A DNA stretch of 16,380 nucleotides from contig DCGY01000091.1 in NCBI GenBank assembly GCA_002314715.1, positions 1 to 16,380 on the forward strand, written 5' to 3'. The number at the start of each line of letters is the position of its first letter. Within the stretch, counting starts at the first letter, position 1. Source of the DNA: Lachnospiraceae bacterium UBA1766 (GTDB lineage Bacteria > Bacillota > Clostridia > Lachnospirales > Lachnospiraceae). The position numbers and the translations under genes were made by a program. Below, piece after piece: positions 7,211 to 15,281 of the stretch. Below the pieces are notes generated by a model. It saw nothing but the letters and a program-made list of their open reading frames with translations, did no database searches and was not told the DNA's origin.

Positions 7211-8290
7211 ATGACAGCAAGAGATTATTTAGAGCATGTAACAGGCCAGGGCGCCTCCGATATCTTCGTGGTAGCCGGACTCCCCGTATCCTGCAAAATT
7301 CATAACCGTATTATCCATCAGGGCGAAGAAAAGATGAAGCCCTCGGATACCGAGCGTTTTATCAGCGAAATCTACGAGCTGGCCCACAGGGACATTGAAC
7401 ATCTGGAAAAAGCAGGGGACGACGACTTCTCCTTCGCAATTCCAGGTGTAGCCCGTTTCCGTATCAATGCCTATAAACAGCGTGGTTCTCTTTCCGCTGT
7501 TATCCGTGTCATTCAGTTCGTCATCCCCAAGGCGGAGGAGCTGGGCTTTTCCGAACAACAAAAGAAAACCATCCTTGGTCTTGCCAATTTGAAAAAAGGT
7601 CTGGTACTGGTAACCGGTCCCGCAGGAAGCGGTAAATCTACCACTCTGGCCTGCATGATTGACTATATCAACAATGACCGCCAGGCCCATATTATTACTC
7701 TGGAGGATCCTTTGGAATACCTGCATCCTCACAAAATGAGCATCGTATCCCAGCGTGAAATTATTACCGATACCGACAGCTATATTACCGCTCTTCGTGC
7801 CTCTCTTCGCCAGAGTCCCGATGTTATTCTTCTGGGAGAAATGCGAGATCATGAGACCATCAGCGTTGCCATGACTGCTGCCGAAACCGGCCATTTGATT
7901 CTTTCTACCTTACATACCGTTGGTGCTTCCAATACCATCGACCGTATCATTGATGCCTTCCCGCCCACTCAGCAGCATCAGATTGCCGTACAGCTTTCCA
8001 TGGTACTACAGGCAGTGGTTTCTCAGCAGCTGGTACCTACCGTAGACGGCGGTGTGGTTCCTGCTTTTGAAATCATGATTCTCACACCTGCTATCAAAAA
8101 CATGATTCGTGAATCCAAGGTACACCAGATTGACGGTGTAATCTCTCAGTCCAGAAGCGAAGGCATGATTACCATGGATGCCAGTCTGATGGAATTGTAC
8201 CAAAAGGGCATTATTTCCGAAAAGACTGCCTTGGAATATGCGCAGGATCCGGAACTTCTTCAGAAGCGTATTGCCTTAAAGAAAGCCTAA
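7211..8290 (+). CDS. pilT: PilT twitching-motility retraction ATPase
   Basis: Hexameric AAA-type secretion ATPase of 359 aa that powers pilus retraction at the cytoplasmic face of the platform protein. PilT rather than PilB is indicated by the short N-terminal domain starting with GASDIFVVAGLP, the RFRINAYKQRG strand, and the C-terminal PilT signature AIKNMIRESKVHQI, which corresponds to the AIRNLIRE motif required for retraction. Walker A is GPAGSGKST with Lys142; the Asp box is LEDPLEYL; Walker B is LLGEMRD with Glu210; the His box is STLHTVGASNTIDRI. Length is typical (about 345-370). Start ATG 7211 follows AAGGAG at 7197-7202; an earlier ATG at 7206 is stopped after two codons. No PilB, prepilin peptidase or PilM/N/O genes lie in the window, so those parts must be elsewhere if this is a full pilus. 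Confidence 0.94.
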   Translation: MTARDYLEHVTGQGASDIFVVAGLPVSCKIHNRIIHQGEEKMKPSDTERFISEIYELAHRDIEHLEKAGDDDFSFAIPGVARFRINAYKQRGSLSAVIRVIQFVIPKAEELGFSEQQKKTILGLANLKKGLVLVTGPAGSGKSTTLACMIDYINNDRQAHIITLEDPLEYLHPHKMSIVSQREIITDTDSYITALRASLRQSPDVILLGEMRDHETISVAMTAAETGHLILSTLHTVGASNTIDRIIDAFPPTQQHQIAVQLSMVLQAVVSQQLVPTVDGGVVPAFEIMILTPAIKNMIRESKVHQIDGVISQSRSEGMITMDASLMELYQKGIISEKTALEYAQDPELLQKRIALKKA

Positions 8291-8297
8291 AGCCTAC

Positions 8298-8303
8298 AGG
8301 AGG
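8298..8303 (+). promoter_or_regulatory. Consensus AGGAGG ribosome site of lacZ
   Basis: AGGAGG sits 8 bases before ATG 8312, a full match to the anti-Shine-Dalgarno core and stronger than the sites of the upstream genes. It would support high LacZ output from a transcript shared with pilT. Confidence 0.7.
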
Positions 8304-8311
8304 ACATTCTC

Positions 8312-11311
8312 ATGCAGTTGACGCAGATTGCAAAGCCGGGCTCACCCAAAAGCCATATGATTTATCACGAAGATACACACGCTCTGCACATCGGCACCTT
8401 GCCTAACAGAGCCTACTATATTCCCTTCGCCCCAAACCAGGATCCCTTTGCAGACCGGGAGACCTCAGATCGTTTCCGGTTGTTAAACGGAGATTGGGGC
8501 TTTACCTTTTACCCCAGTGCCCTGGATTTGGAGGATGATTTCCTTTCCGTACCATCCAAGGGGACCATTCCCGTGCCTGCCAACTGGCAGCTCCATGGCT
8601 ATGACTATGCCCAGTACACCAATATAAGCTATCCCATTCCCTTCGATCCGCCTTATGTACCGGATCAAAATCCTGCAGGCGTGTATACCACCACCTACCT
8701 GCATACCCCGGACGGTCTGCGGAAGATTCTGGTGTTTGAAGGTGTGGACAGCTGTATCTATTTGTATGTAAATAAACGCTTCGTGGGTTATTCCCAGGTT
8801 TCTCACGCTATGAGCGAATTTGATATTACCGACTACCTTACCGAAGGCGCCAATCAGCTGACTGTGGTTGTCCTGAAATGGTGCGACGGCACCTATTTGG
8901 AGGATCAGGACAAGATTCGTCTCTCCGGTATTTTCCGGGATGTCTATGTGCTGAGTCGTCCGTCAAAGCGAATCACCAACTATCAAGTGAAGACTCTCCT
9001 GAGCGAGGATAAAAAGAATGCAACCCTGGAGGTTTTTGTAGAGGGTTCCGATGCAAGAGTTACCCTGATGGATTCCGATAAATCCCTTGTAACCATTCCT
9101 GCAAAAGAAAATACCTGGGTTTCCATCCCGGTTACCAATGTTTCTCTTTGGTCTCCGGAAAATCCCTATCTTTATTCTCTGGTACTTTCTACCGATGAGG
9201 AACAGATCGGCGAACAGGTAGGCTTCCGTGAAATCAAAATTGTAGACGGCGTGGTAACCTTTAACGGCAAGGCCATTAAGTTCCGCGGTGTCAACCGACA
9301 TGACAGCTATCCGGAAACCGGTTATGTAGCTTCTGTTGATCAAATGAAAAAAGATATTGAACTGATGAAACAGCACAATATCAACGGTATTCGTACCTCT
9401 CATTATCCCAATGCGCCACTGTTTTATAAGCTGTGCGACCAATATGGTATGTACATCATTGACGAGGCGGATTATGAGGCACATGGCTGTGTAGAGGTTT
9501 ATAACAAATATGCCTGGGAGGGTGAAAATCCCTACAGCGGCATCGCCATGATTGCCATTGACGAACAGTTCAAGGAAGCAATTGTAGATCGCTCCAAAAA
9601 GCTGGTAAGTCGAGACATCAATCGCCCCTGTGTGGTATTCTGGTCTCTTGGCAACGAAGGCGGCTATGGAGAAAACCTGCGGGCAGCAGCCGAATATATC
9701 AAGTCGGTGGACGATACCCGCTTGGTACACTATGAAAGCACCCATCATTTGGACGATACCCCCAATGATATTTTAGACGTGGTATCCACCATGTATATGC
9801 CTACAAATGCTATGCTGGAATACCTGGATAACGAAAAAGAAACCAGACCTTTGATTTTGTGCGAATACTGTCATGCCATGGGCAACGGCCCCGGTGATTT
9901 AGAGGATTATCGCAATACCTTCCACGCAAGTGACCGTTTCTGCGGTGGTTTCGTATGGGAATGGTGCGATCATGCCATGATTTTGGGAAAGACTCCCGAA
10001 GGCAAGGTGAAATACGGATACGGCGGAGATTACGGAGAGCCCCATAACGACGGCAATTTCTGTATGGATGGTTTGGTTTATCCGGACAGAACCCCTCATA
10101 CCGGTCTGAAGGAATTAAAACAGGTTTATCGTCCGGTTCGCGTATATGCAACGAACAAACGCACGGAATTTACCATCGAAAACTTCCTGGCATTCCAAAA
10201 TGCCGGGGACTACTTAGACGGCCACTTCCAGATTACCGACTGCGGTAAGATTGTCTCTTCCGGCGACTTCTCCCTGGATGTAGCACCCCTTGGAAAAACC
10301 ACAATAACAATCCCGCAGGCAAAGCAAAGCGGTGAAAATCTCTACATTCGTTTCATTTTTACCGCAAAAGAAAAGACCCTCTGGTGTGAAAAGGGCCATG
10401 AAGTATGCTTTGATCAGCTTTTCCTGGAAAAACAGCTTTCACCGGCTGTGATACAGAAAGTGGACTACACCCTGGTGGAAAGCATTCTGCAATATAATCT
10501 TAGCTTTGGCGATTTAACCTATACCTTTGACCGAAAGTTAGGAACCATTACCTCTATTCAAAAGAAGGCCTTTGAGCTTTTGGAAAAGCCCCTCGGTTTT
10601 CAATTTTTCCGAGCTCCTACCGACAATGATGCTGCTGTAAAAGGCGACTGGTTCCGGGCTCATTTAAACGACTATACCACAAAGGTTTACGAGACCAAAC
10701 TGGTTCAGACGACGGAGGAGGTACAGATTCAGGTAAGTCATTCCTTTGGTTGGAATATCAATGCGCCCTTTGCAAAGGGTACTACAACCTATCACTTCCT
10801 TGCAGACGGCAGTCTTCGCGTGGAAAGTGATATGACCACCTCCAATAAGGTGACCTTCCTTCCCCGTTTCGGTATTCGACTCTTCCTTCCCAAGGAATTC
10901 GATACCGTGAACTATTTCGGCTACGGACCTACCGAAAGCTATATTGATAAGCACCAGGCCACCTATATGGGTGCATTCCAAAGCAAAATCGAAGATATGC
11001 ATGAGGATTATATTCGTCCTCAGGAAAATTCTTCTCACTATGGTTGCGAAAAGATGCAGGTAACAAACGGAGCGATTACTTTACGCTTCTTTGCTCCCGA
11101 TACCTTCTCCTTCCAGGCCTCCCGCTACAGTGCCGAAGAGTTGGCAGAAAAGCGACACAACTTTGAGCTGGTACCAAGCACCTCCTCCATTATCAGCGTA
11201 GATGCGCAAATGACCGGTGTAGGCTCCAATTCCTGCGGACCTACCTTAGCGGAAAAATATCGAATCGACCTTCCCGAAATCCATTTGGACCTGGGTTTGG
11301 AAATCTTATAA
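8312..11311 (+). CDS. lacZ: Beta-galactosidase, glycoside hydrolase family 2 (LacZ type)
   Basis: Retaining beta-galactosidase of 999 aa that hydrolyses lactose and other beta-galactosides in the cytoplasm; no signal peptide is present. Length is close to the 1023 aa of E. coli LacZ. Domains in order: GH2 sugar-binding jelly roll (about 40-215), immunoglobulin-like domain (about 217-315), TIM barrel (about 318-610) and the C-terminal Bgal small-chain domain (about 720-995). The GH2 signature NGIRTSHYPNAP is intact. The acid/base is Glu449 (WSLGNEGG) and the nucleophile is Glu518 (LCEYCHAMGN). The GVNRHD segment after the immunoglobulin-like domain is also typical. It begins only 21 bases after the pilT stop with no promoter or terminator visible, so it may be read from the pilus transcript. 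No transporter or LacI-type repressor is adjacent. A hairpin terminator follows. Confidence 0.96.
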   Translation: MQLTQIAKPGSPKSHMIYHEDTHALHIGTLPNRAYYIPFAPNQDPFADRETSDRFRLLNGDWGFTFYPSALDLEDDFLSVPSKGTIPVPANWQLHGYDYAQYTNISYPIPFDPPYVPDQNPAGVYTTTYLHTPDGLRKILVFEGVDSCIYLYVNKRFVGYSQVSHAMSEFDITDYLTEGANQLTVVVLKWCDGTYLEDQDKIRLSGIFRDVYVLSRPSKRITNYQVKTLLSEDKKNATLEVFVEGSDARVTLMDSDKSLVTIPAKENTWVSIPVTNVSLWSPENPYLYSLVLSTDEEQIGEQVGFREIKIVDGVVTFNGKAIKFRGVNRHDSYPETGYVASVDQMKKDIELMKQHNINGIRTSHYPNAPLFYKLCDQYGMYIIDEADYEAHGCVEVYNKYAWEGENPYSGIAMIAIDEQFKEAIVDRSKKLVSRDINRPCVVFWSLGNEGGYGENLRAAAEYIKSVDDTRLVHYESTHHLDDTPNDILDVVSTMYMPTNAMLEYLDNEKETRPLILCEYCHAMGNGPGDLEDYRNTFHASDRFCGGFVWEWCDHAMILGKTPEGKVKYGYGGDYGEPHNDGNFCMDGLVYPDRTPHTGLKELKQVYRPVRVYATNKRTEFTIENFLAFQNAGDYLDGHFQITDCGKIVSSGDFSLDVAPLGKTTITIPQAKQSGENLYIRFIFTAKEKTLWCEKGHEVCFDQLFLEKQLSPAVIQKVDYTLVESILQYNLSFGDLTYTFDRKLGTITSIQKKAFELLEKPLGFQFFRAPTDNDAAVKGDWFRAHLNDYTTKVYETKLVQTTEEVQIQVSHSFGWNINAPFAKGTTTYHFLADGSLRVESDMTTSNKVTFLPRFGIRLFLPKEFDTVNYFGYGPTESYIDKHQATYMGAFQSKIEDMHEDYIRPQENSSHYGCEKMQVTNGAITLRFFAPDTFSFQASRYSAEELAEKRHNFELVPSTSSIISVDAQMTGVGSNSCGPTLAEKYRIDLPEIHLDLGLEIL

Positions 11312-11331
11312 TCCTCTTCATAACAAAATCA

Positions 11332-11364
11332 AGCGAGAATCCTTACACAGGATTCTCGCTTTTT
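11332..11364. terminator. Bidirectional rho-independent terminator between convergent genes
   Basis: Perfect 11-base inverted repeat AGCGAGAATCC (11332-11342) and GGATTCTCGCT (11350-11360) around a 7-base loop, followed on the plus strand by T-rich sequence (TTTTTAATC from 11360). On the minus strand the same hairpin is followed by a weaker TTGATTTTG tail. It ends the lacZ transcript and also covers the last codons of the opposing diguanylate cyclase gene, whose TAA stop (11345-11343) lies in the loop. Confidence 0.88.
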
Positions 11365-13256
11365 AATCTTTGTTTTTCCATATACATAAAATTGTCCGCT
11401 ATGGCCAGGGATGACTCCAGACTTTCCATGGTAGGCATCTCTCCATAACAAAAACCTACGCTCATTTCCAATCGATAGGGTTTCTCTATCCGGTACGAGA
11501 CTTCCTTCGCAGTCTTATAAAGCTTCTCCCGAAACTCCCGGGCCATTTGTTCGTTGAATTCACCCACGGCAATCTTTACATACTCATCTCCGCCGATACG
11601 GAAGTTCTTTTCATATTCCGCGCCGGGCATCTTCTGTCCCTGAAGCAAATGTGCACCCTCTGTAATAGCGAAGTCACCTTCCTTATGTCCATAGGTATCA
11701 TTGATTTTCTTTAGGCGATTCAAATCCGCCATGACAAGCATAATCTGCTTCCTTTTCTCCTGCGCATCCGCAATAATATCCGGCAACATGGTATTAAATC
11801 CGTTACGATTATACAAACCGGTCATAATATCTGTGTAGAACATGTAATTCACGCTCTGCAAGCGACATTGGGACTCCAATCCGCATACCACATCATGAAG
11901 CCAGTAATTTAATACAATATCATGGGTTTTGAAGGAATGCCCGTTATTTAACACGATATATCCATAATTTCTGTCCAGGAAATGTAAAGCACGAAAAAGA
12001 AACAGGGAGGGTTCATCGGATGCATCAAACAGGTTGGGCAGCATCTCCTCTTTGGGAAAAAATTGATTCTCCCCAATAAAAACCTGCGGTCCGTTTGCCG
12101 TTTCTTTTCGAGAATAATACAGCTGCATCAAGTCGGTGTATGGATTTTCCCGGGTGTCCTGAATCAGGAAATGGGGGGAATCCCATCCATCACACAGGCA
12201 CATGTAAAATTCCTTGAACCCACCGATATATCGGGTATAATGATCGAACTCCCGAAACAGTTCCGCGTAATTTTTCTTCGCCAGCATTTCTCCCCGGTCA
12301 AAGTTGAACTCCCCGAAAAAGCCGGGATCTGTATCAATCATGATACCTCTGTCCTTGGAGTAATCATAGGCAGAAGTTTTTTGACAGCCACAACCCAGGT
12401 TCGTACGAAGTACATTCTTACAAGGGAAAAACTTCACTTCCTTTTTCACTTCTTCTCCCCGAAGCATACAAAAAATGCTCTCGCAGGCCGCATATCCCAC
12501 GTTAGCGCAGGAATTTTCTCCCACCAAAAGATATGGCGCATAGGATGCATCATTTGCTGTACATGCCAGCCGAATATGCTTTGGCACGTAAATACCTCTT
12601 TTATGCAGTGCCTGATACACGGAAATGGCCATATGCTCATTGACGCACACGATTGCTTCGGGAGGTCCCTTTTGACTTCCAATCAGCTGTTCTACAAAAG
12701 AATCGCCTGCATTGTACCAGTAATCACCATAATAAATATGGTCCTCCGACACTTCCAGCTCATGTTGCTCCATTATGCTTTTGTAGGCCTTTACTGCATT
12801 TTCCGCATGCGGATTTCCGTGAAAACCGGTCATAAAGGCAATATCCTCCAGACCATGTTCCACTACGAAATGCTCAATTATATCCATGAGGGCATTGGCA
12901 TCATCATTAAAGTAACAGGGCAGGCCTTCCACAATACTGTCCACAACCACCACCGGTTTCCCTGTCGCGCTTACTTCCAGCATCTTTTGTTCCAGTATCC
13001 TGGTATAGTCCTTTCCATAAAAGGAACCGCCTGCATACACTACACCTGCAAATTTATCATAATTGATAAGGTCAAATATTTGTGTTTCTCCCCTTTGGTG
13101 CTCCTCTGAGCCTTCCAAAAGAGAAGTAGAAAACACCACTACATTCATATCCTTTGCATAGGCAGACTTACAGATACCCTCTAACAGGCCTTGCTGGTAT
13201 TTACGTTCCGCTTTTGAAATGATGACTGCGATGCTTTGTCTGTCCTTGTTTTGCAT
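11343..13256 (-). CDS. Soluble diguanylate cyclase with LacI-like sugar-binding sensor domain
   Basis: Predicted c-di-GMP-forming enzyme of 637 aa without membrane helices or signal peptide, so cytoplasmic. Residues about 5-300 form a periplasmic-binding-protein/LacI-type fold: SIAVIISKAERKYQQGLLEG at the start, VVVVDS at the hinge, and a second lobe with PPEAIVCVNEHMA. There is no helix-turn-helix in front, so this is a ligand sensor, not a repressor. It ends in a cysteine motif, LGCGC, at about 302. A linker or sensor region (about 310-465) leads to a GGDEF domain at about 470-637 with DIMTGLYNR and an active-site signature GGDEY at 555-559. The product-inhibition site RxxD is replaced (AEYE), so feedback inhibition is probably weak. 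I chose ATG 13256, backed by CGGAG 9 bases upstream, over a TTG at 13289. The chemoreceptor stop is 35 bases upstream. Confidence 0.88.
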   Translation of the reverse strand: MQNKDRQSIAVIISKAERKYQQGLLEGICKSAYAKDMNVVVFSTSLLEGSEEHQRGETQIFDLINYDKFAGVVYAGGSFYGKDYTRILEQKMLEVSATGKPVVVVDSIVEGLPCYFNDDANALMDIIEHFVVEHGLEDIAFMTGFHGNPHAENAVKAYKSIMEQHELEVSEDHIYYGDYWYNAGDSFVEQLIGSQKGPPEAIVCVNEHMAISVYQALHKRGIYVPKHIRLACTANDASYAPYLLVGENSCANVGYAACESIFCMLRGEEVKKEVKFFPCKNVLRTNLGCGCQKTSAYDYSKDRGIMIDTDPGFFGEFNFDRGEMLAKKNYAELFREFDHYTRYIGGFKEFYMCLCDGWDSPHFLIQDTRENPYTDLMQLYYSRKETANGPQVFIGENQFFPKEEMLPNLFDASDEPSLFLFRALHFLDRNYGYIVLNNGHSFKTHDIVLNYWLHDVVCGLESQCRLQSVNYMFYTDIMTGLYNRNGFNTMLPDIIADAQEKRKQIMLVMADLNRLKKINDTYGHKEGDFAITEGAHLLQGQKMPGAEYEKNFRIGGDEYVKIAVGEFNEQMAREFREKLYKTAKEVSYRIEKPYRLEMSVGFCYGEMPTMESLESSLAIADNFMYMEKQRLKSENPV

Positions 13257-13265
13257 GAGGAAAAT

Positions 13266-13270
13266 CTCCG
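13266..13270 (-). promoter_or_regulatory. Ribosome binding site deciding the start at 13256
   Basis: CGGAG on the minus strand is 9 bases before ATG 13256. The alternative start, TTG at 13289, overlaps the region right after the upstream stop and has no purine-rich site before it, so the 637-aa form is preferred to the 648-aa form. Confidence 0.65.
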
Positions 13271-13291
13271 TAGTTTTTCTTTCTATCAATT

Positions 13292-15214
13292 CTATACGAT
13301 AAAGTTCTTAATCATATCCTGTAATGCTGCTGCCTGTCCGGAAAGCTCCTCGGTGGAAGCAGCGGTCTCTTCTGCGGTAGCCGTATTGGTCTGTACTACG
13401 TCGGAAATATTGTTTACTTCCTTCTGGATTCTGGTGGACTTCTCAGCCTGTTCTACCGTATCGCTGGAAATCTGGGTAAAGGCTCCGGCAATTTCCGTGG
13501 AATCATTTACAATAGCAGAAAGACTCTCAAAGGTTTCATCTGCACAAACCTTTGCATTGTTGATGGACTTGATACAGTTTTCCACCAATTCGGAAGTCTT
13601 TTGAGAGGACTCTCCACACTTGGTAGCAAGATTACGTACCTCTTCGGCTACCACTGCAAATCCGCTACCCATCTCACCGGCTCTTGCTGCCTCTACAGAA
13701 GCATTCAGAGAAAGAATATTGGTCTGGAAGGCAATGCTGTCGATGGTGCCTACAATCTTCTGAATATTGGAGGACATCATTTCAATTTCATTTACGGCAT
13801 TGACCAAATTACGCATCTGCTCATCCATCTTATGAATCTGTCCGTCCAGGTTCTTTAACTTACCGTTTACCACTTCTCCCTGCTGTGAATTGCGGTTGAT
13901 TACCTCAACCACCACATTCAAATCATCTGCCAGCATCTGAATGGAATTTGCCTGAACTACAGTACCCTTGGAAAGAGAGGAGGTTGCATCGGCCAATTCC
14001 TTGGAACCGGTCTCAACACCCATAACCGCATTCTGGATTTCCGCAATCATCTTGGTCAGGGTAAACTTAATCGCATTTACACTTCTGGCCAGGGAATCAA
14101 ACTCTCCCGGGTAATTGTCCATTTCATCTACACGCAGATTGTACTGTGCGATACTTCCCAAAACCTTATTGGCCTGTCCGATAATGGAGGATAAGGTCGA
14201 TAAAAGCTCTGCCATGGTGTTCTGCAATACACCCAGCTCATCCTTTGTCTTGCTCTCAGGTACTTCTACGGAAAGATTACCCTGTGCTACACTAACCATA
14301 GCGTTCTTTACCAGATTAATTGGCTTGCAAATATATCTGGCTACTCCGCCGGAGATAACCAGTACGCAAATAATTGCTACCAGGCAGAAAATTCCAACTG
14401 CAACCATAACATTCTTCATTACGATGGTAAAGTCAGCCTTGGGAGCCGCAATGACCATGGTCCATCCGTTGGTATTGTCAATGGGAGAATATCCGCTCAT
14501 GGTTTCCACACCGTTTATGGTGTAGGAACAGCTGCTAAGCTTTCCGGAAAGAATATCCTCAGATACTCCCTTGGTTTCTTTTTCCTCACAAATATTATAA
14601 TTTTCAATCAGCTCGGTATTTGGATGTACAACCACCAGTCCCTTTTTATCCAAAAGGTATGCATAACTGTTGTTGCTGATCTGAATATCATCCAGAATGT
14701 CTCCAATAAAGTTTACATCCAAACGGAAGTAAACCACTCCGCTAACCTTTCCGCTTTCACTTACCACAGGAGCCGCAATACTTACACCATAAGCCCCGGT
14801 AAGCTTACTTAAGGTAATATCTGAAACGTTGGTTTCCTTTTTTAACGCCTTTTGCACGTACTCACGATCGGAGAAATCCGTGCCATCCTTCAGGCTGACG
14901 CCCTTTTCATTCAACAGGTTTCCGCTGGTGAATCCATAGGCTTCTACATAGGAATCCAAATAAGCAATTTTTTCTTCCTTGGATTTATTTCCGAAAAGAA
15001 TCGGATCCTCTCCCAGAAGCTTTACCGTATTCATGTAGGCTTCGAACCTTGCACTGATTTGATTTGCCGCCAGATTTGCGGAGGTAGTCATACTGTCATT
15101 GACAATCTTGATACTTCCCTGGAAACTGATTTCCGCTACAAAGATACATGCTATCCCTAAAAGCACAATCAATGTGACACAAAACAGAATCTGGATTTTC
15201 AGTTTTAGTTTCAT
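13292..15214 (-). CDS. Methyl-accepting chemotaxis protein with dCache sensor
   Basis: Transmembrane chemoreceptor of 640 aa that would signal through CheW/CheA to steer motility or a related output. Order of parts: helix 1 at about 5-28; an extracellular dCache-like sensor at about 30-265, with the family-typical DFSDREYVQKAL and VSIAAPVV segments; helix 2 at about 268-292; HAMP region at about 293-350; and the cytoplasmic signalling coiled coil at about 390-640, whose conserved hairpin tip FQTNILSLNASVEAARAGE is intact. No C-terminal methyltransferase-docking pentapeptide is seen; the protein ends NFIV. The ligand cannot be deduced. Start ATG 15214 is preferred to the in-frame ATG at 15235 because AAGGGG lies 6 bases before it. 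It lies between a DegV signalling gene (62 bases upstream) and a diguanylate cyclase (35 bases downstream), suggesting one signalling operon. Confidence 0.93.
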   Translation of the reverse strand: MKLKLKIQILFCVTLIVLLGIACIFVAEISFQGSIKIVNDSMTTSANLAANQISARFEAYMNTVKLLGEDPILFGNKSKEEKIAYLDSYVEAYGFTSGNLLNEKGVSLKDGTDFSDREYVQKALKKETNVSDITLSKLTGAYGVSIAAPVVSESGKVSGVVYFRLDVNFIGDILDDIQISNNSYAYLLDKKGLVVVHPNTELIENYNICEEKETKGVSEDILSGKLSSCSYTINGVETMSGYSPIDNTNGWTMVIAAPKADFTIVMKNVMVAVGIFCLVAIICVLVISGGVARYICKPINLVKNAMVSVAQGNLSVEVPESKTKDELGVLQNTMAELLSTLSSIIGQANKVLGSIAQYNLRVDEMDNYPGEFDSLARSVNAIKFTLTKMIAEIQNAVMGVETGSKELADATSSLSKGTVVQANSIQMLADDLNVVVEVINRNSQQGEVVNGKLKNLDGQIHKMDEQMRNLVNAVNEIEMMSSNIQKIVGTIDSIAFQTNILSLNASVEAARAGEMGSGFAVVAEEVRNLATKCGESSQKTSELVENCIKSINNAKVCADETFESLSAIVNDSTEIAGAFTQISSDTVEQAEKSTRIQKEVNNISDVVQTNTATAEETAASTEELSGQAAALQDMIKNFIV

Positions 15215-15220
15215 TTCATT

Positions 15221-15226
15221 CCCCTT
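15221..15226 (-). promoter_or_regulatory. Ribosome binding site deciding the start at 15214
   Basis: AAGGGG on the minus strand lies 6 bases before ATG 15214. It is inside the coding part of the longer candidate beginning at 15235, which has only A/T-rich sequence upstream. Confidence 0.65.
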
Positions 15227-15246
15227 TTTTCGCATTTGTTTGAATT

Positions 15247-15261
15247 TAGCTTTTGAAGCTA
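15247..15261. repeat. Short inverted repeat between the DegV and chemoreceptor genes
   Basis: TAGCTT and AAGCTA, six bases each, flank a three-base spacer in the 62-base gap. On the minus strand no T-run follows, so it is not a terminator. It could be a small protein-binding or mRNA hairpin site, or chance. Confidence 0.3.
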
Positions 15262-15275
15262 CGAATGCGTTCCAT

Positions 15276-15281
15276 ATTATA
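15276..15281 (-). promoter_or_regulatory. Possible internal -10 element before the chemoreceptor gene
   Basis: A perfect TATAAT on the minus strand (15281-15276) overlaps the last codons and TAA stop of the REC-DegV gene, 62 bases before ATG 15214. No -35-like hexamer is found at 16-18 bases (CCGAAA at 17) and there is no TG extension, so it may be coincidence. If real it would let the chemoreceptor and cyclase be expressed without the DegV gene. Confidence 0.3.

Noticed and set aside
7229..7894. Minus-strand open frame of 221 codons inside pilT
   Set aside because: Antisense to the Walker A region of pilT; no recognisable protein features.
8963..9748. Minus-strand open frame of 261 codons inside lacZ
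   Set aside because: Antisense to the GH2 barrel with both catalytic glutamates; no motif or promoter supports it.
12063..13109. Long plus-strand open frame (348 codons) opposite the diguanylate cyclase
   Set aside because: It is fully antisense to a gene with clear LacI-like and GGDEF motifs, has no ribosome site or family motifs, and its translation is rich in His, Cys and Ile as expected for an antisense shadow.
15215..15276. Flagellar sigma-28 promoter before the chemoreceptor
   Set aside because: I looked for TAAA and GCCGATAA-type elements at the proper spacing and found none.
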